This document shows positions 61,670-64,000 of a DNA stretch of 64,000 bases, in pieces. Within the stretch, counting starts at the first letter, position 1. Every line of letters begins with the position of its first letter. Source of the DNA: Eonycteris spelaea (Eukaryota > Chordata > Mammalia > Chiroptera > Pteropodidae); contig PUFA01000164.1 of assembly GCA_003508835.1 (NCBI GenBank), forward strand, positions 2,790,001-2,854,000. Direction: 5' to 3'. A program made the translations under genes and the position numbers. A model generated the notes under the pieces. That model worked only from the letters and a program-made list of their open reading frames with translations. It was not told the DNA's origin and did not search any database.

Positions 61670-62740
61670 TTCTCCCTATTCTGTAATTTTTTTTTTTTTT
61701 TTACCATTCTCAAACCCTCAGCTGTACTCCACCATATCAATTAGTCTACTTATATACCTGCCTTTCATTTCTCTAGAGTCTTTCTTCTGGAGCTTTCCAT
61801 CTTACTGCTCCCATGCACCCCATAAATCTCTGGGCCTAACTGAATAGCTCTCATGATAGGACTTGCCTTCACTGCTCTCCTATAGTTACCTCATTTCTCT
61901 GGATCCTGCATCTCCTTTTTGTTTGTTTTTTTTTTTTGTTTATTCTCTCTTGTTTCTGAGTTTTATCACTTCGTCTCACATAGAGAATGATTGGAGCGAG
62001 AGATGGTTCCTGTATACACATGGTCAGAGACACTTCTCTGAAGAGGTGCTCTTTGATCTGAAGCTTGATCCATTACAAAGTTTTAGGAGGAATGGATATT
62101 CACATAGAAAGATCTTAAGGAAGTAGTGTGTTGTGGATGTTAGCAACAGAGTAAAAATAGAGCCTAGCATTATGGGTAAGCTGAGAATGGTATCTTACAA
62201 GGTGCAAGATTTATTCAAATAGGATCCAGGTTATTTAGGATTTGTAGTTCATGATAAGATTTTGGATCTCATTTTCACTTCAATGAGATTCCACTGATCA
62301 GTTTTAAAGCCAAGGGAGTAATAAGAGGCAACCTTATAATATAAAAATGATGAGGGCAGGTATTTTGATGATCTGCATTTATTGATCTGAAGTAGGTGAT
62401 GGTAAAATTGATAGCAAAAATATAAATATATTTCAATGTTGTGGACTAAGGCAGAAGAGATATCTAGGAAAAAAATTTAATAATAGCAAATGCTAACATA
62501 TTATATAAGATAACATCAAATAGGGAGTGAAGTCAACTAATGTCTTTTTTTTTTTCATTTAACAAATATACATCAAATTGAGCAAGTATTTTCCAGACAT
62601 AGAGTAGGTGCTGTGGACATAATGATAAGACACATTCTCTGTTCTCCAAAAAGAGGAAACTGAAAATTAAATAAATATTTCATGGCACCTAAAGAGAAAC
62701 TTCCAGATTTCTTGTACAAGCAATTGAGAAAACAGTGACT
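61670..62740. repeat. Possible ancient LINE/L2 remnants
   Basis: 62030-62100 ('ttctctgaagaggtgctctttgatctgaagcttgatcc') and 62550-62690 ('tttaacaaatatacatcaaattgagcaagtattttccagacatagagtaggtgctgtggacata') resemble L2-type 3' sequences. The frames at 61578-61847 and 61863-62126 span poly-T runs and are not convincing genes. Confidence 0.35.
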
Positions 62741-62989
62741 CCATTAAGCTAGAGTAGGGATATAAGAGAAAAAGCCTGTTTGGTGGTCCACACAAATGAC
62801 AGAACTGGGATTCAGGAGTGATATTTGAGTGGAAGAAAGGAAAGGAATAATTAGGGGAAAAAGAGAAATGAGGTACCTTTCTTCAATACTACCATGTACT
62901 AAGAACTGCTGCTAGTACTTTCATATGCCCTTGTTCATCACACATGACCTATGAGGTCTCTCACTTTTATATTTGAGGAGTTCAAGTTT

Positions 62990-63850
62990 TGGTGAAGTTT
63001 TTGCCCAGTTTTCTCTGGCTGTTGAGTAACAGTGAGACAGGACGTCACTTGTAAAATTCTAAATCTTTTAGCAGGAAATGAAATGGGATTGCTCTTGCAG
63101 AGTTAATCTTTTTATTAGTAAACCTAGTTAGTTTTCTTCCCTCCTTTCTTTGGTAAAAAGACCCTCTCCCTCAAATCCTGACAATGCCCCAAACTGGTGA
63201 CTCAGATCCTCTGGCTATTGATAAGGGTCATCAGCCCATTGTTAGCAGAAATGATGTTAAGTCAGACAGGGCCCTTAGAGTCTGAGAGGGGAAGAGACTT
63301 TAGGCCGAAGGTCTTTTTCACTTTTTAACAAATATATTAACCAAGCCTGTTTGCTTTTACTCACTTAATAGGCAAATCAATAACAGAAATTAATAGATGC
63401 ATGATTTAAATAATTTTGTATCATCTTTTCCTTTCTAGGGACTGAGGTGGCACTTCAGCAGGAAACCCAAGACCCCACCTCAACTGAGGAAGGAAGGGAA
63501 AGAGCTCCATGAATCCCCTGTAGGGAGGGACTATGGCCATTCTCAGCAGGAAGCAGATACAGAGGAAGAGACTTCCCGTCCCTCAACATCCATACCAATA
63601 ATAAGGGGATTCATGGCCTTAGAAAAGAGTTAAGCAGGAAAGTTAGTTACGGGGTTTCAGGTCTGCCTGCAAAGACACTGAGGTCATCCTATCCTAGAAG
63701 GGGTCCACCCTAATCCTCCCACAATTAAGCAAGCTAGAAGGCATTTTTTAAAACTCTCACAAAGAAACCAGTAGGCAGAGAATTAGATACCAGTTTAAGA
63801 CAGTTACTCGCACCTGTGCAATGAAGGCCCCAACGACCTTCAACTCACCT
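62990..63850. other. GC-richer unclassified segment, possibly LTR-derived
   Basis: Less AT-rich than its surroundings, with purine-rich runs such as GAGAGGGGAAGAGACTTTAG, 'caggaaacccaagaccccacctc' and 'agtctgagaggggaagagactt'. It could be a solo LTR fragment, but I see no TG...CA boundary or target duplication. Confidence 0.25.
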
Positions 63851-64000
63851 AAGCCTCATTATACCATCATTATAATATGATGCATATGCCCAGAAGTTCA
63901 TTAATATCATTATAATAGACTGAATTCTGTTATGTGCAGAAAGCAAATGATGAATCACTGAGTCCTGTCAATTTTAATTGTCAATCAAAGAAGCCTACTC

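Noticed and set aside
62990..63850. Endogenous retroviral LTR
   Set aside because: Purine-rich blocks are suggestive, but there are no TG...CA ends, primer-binding site or target duplication, so only recorded as unclassified.

Overview
This is vertebrate nuclear DNA: AT-rich, dominated by mammalian interspersed repeats (LINE-1, L2, MIR, MaLR LTRs, hAT and Tigger DNA-transposon fossils). There are no long intact reading frames and no prokaryotic gene organisation. Two short exons on the minus strand, at 22216-22380 and 8964-9116, join in phase (1 to 1) into a 106-residue open piece. I recognise it as part of a laminin-G domain of EYS, the photoreceptor extracellular matrix protein 'eyes shut homolog'. 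The window is therefore best read as intron - exon - 13.1 kb intron - exon - intron of a very large EYS gene transcribed right to left. Everything else lies in its introns.

The organism is probably a bat. The L1 3' ends (for example 23712-24115) have the tail type I associate with bat L1. A 5S-rRNA-derived SINE with a perfect 13-bp target-site duplication lies at 36074-36306; 5S-derived SINEs (MEG-RS/MEG-RL) are described from fruit bats (Pteropodidae). Every L1 seen is broken, which fits the reported loss of L1 activity in megabats but does not prove it.

Layout: 1-8963, EYS intron with an ancient LINE 3'-UTR-like repeat (5500-6790). 8964-9116, EYS exon. 9117-22215, intron with an old antisense L1M split by a MaLR LTR (9785-11560), a hAT-like fossil carrying a perfect 19-bp hairpin (11858-12830), microsatellites and a possible unidentified retrocopy (19649-20100). 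22216-22380, EYS exon. 22381-64000, a long intron. This contains a 5'-inverted L1 (23484-24115), old LINE fragments, a 331-nt polypyrimidine tract (34642-34972), the 5S SINE (36074-36306), a 70-bp L1 tail insertion (37442-37511), an L1 with its 5'UTR but most of ORF2 deleted (41655-44945), a Tigger1 deletion derivative (48858-49028), a MaLR LTR (49804-50352), three further 3'-end L1 insertions (51286-51897, 56988-57602, 58914-59689) and scattered MIR/L2.

No operon, CRISPR array, tRNA, intact transposase or new defence-type system is visible. The points most worth following are the EYS exon ends (a possible frameshift), the perfect hairpin, the 5S SINE, the two L1 inversions and the candidate retrocopy. 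Repeat family names come from memory of consensus sequences, not a database search; boundaries without target-site duplications are approximate.
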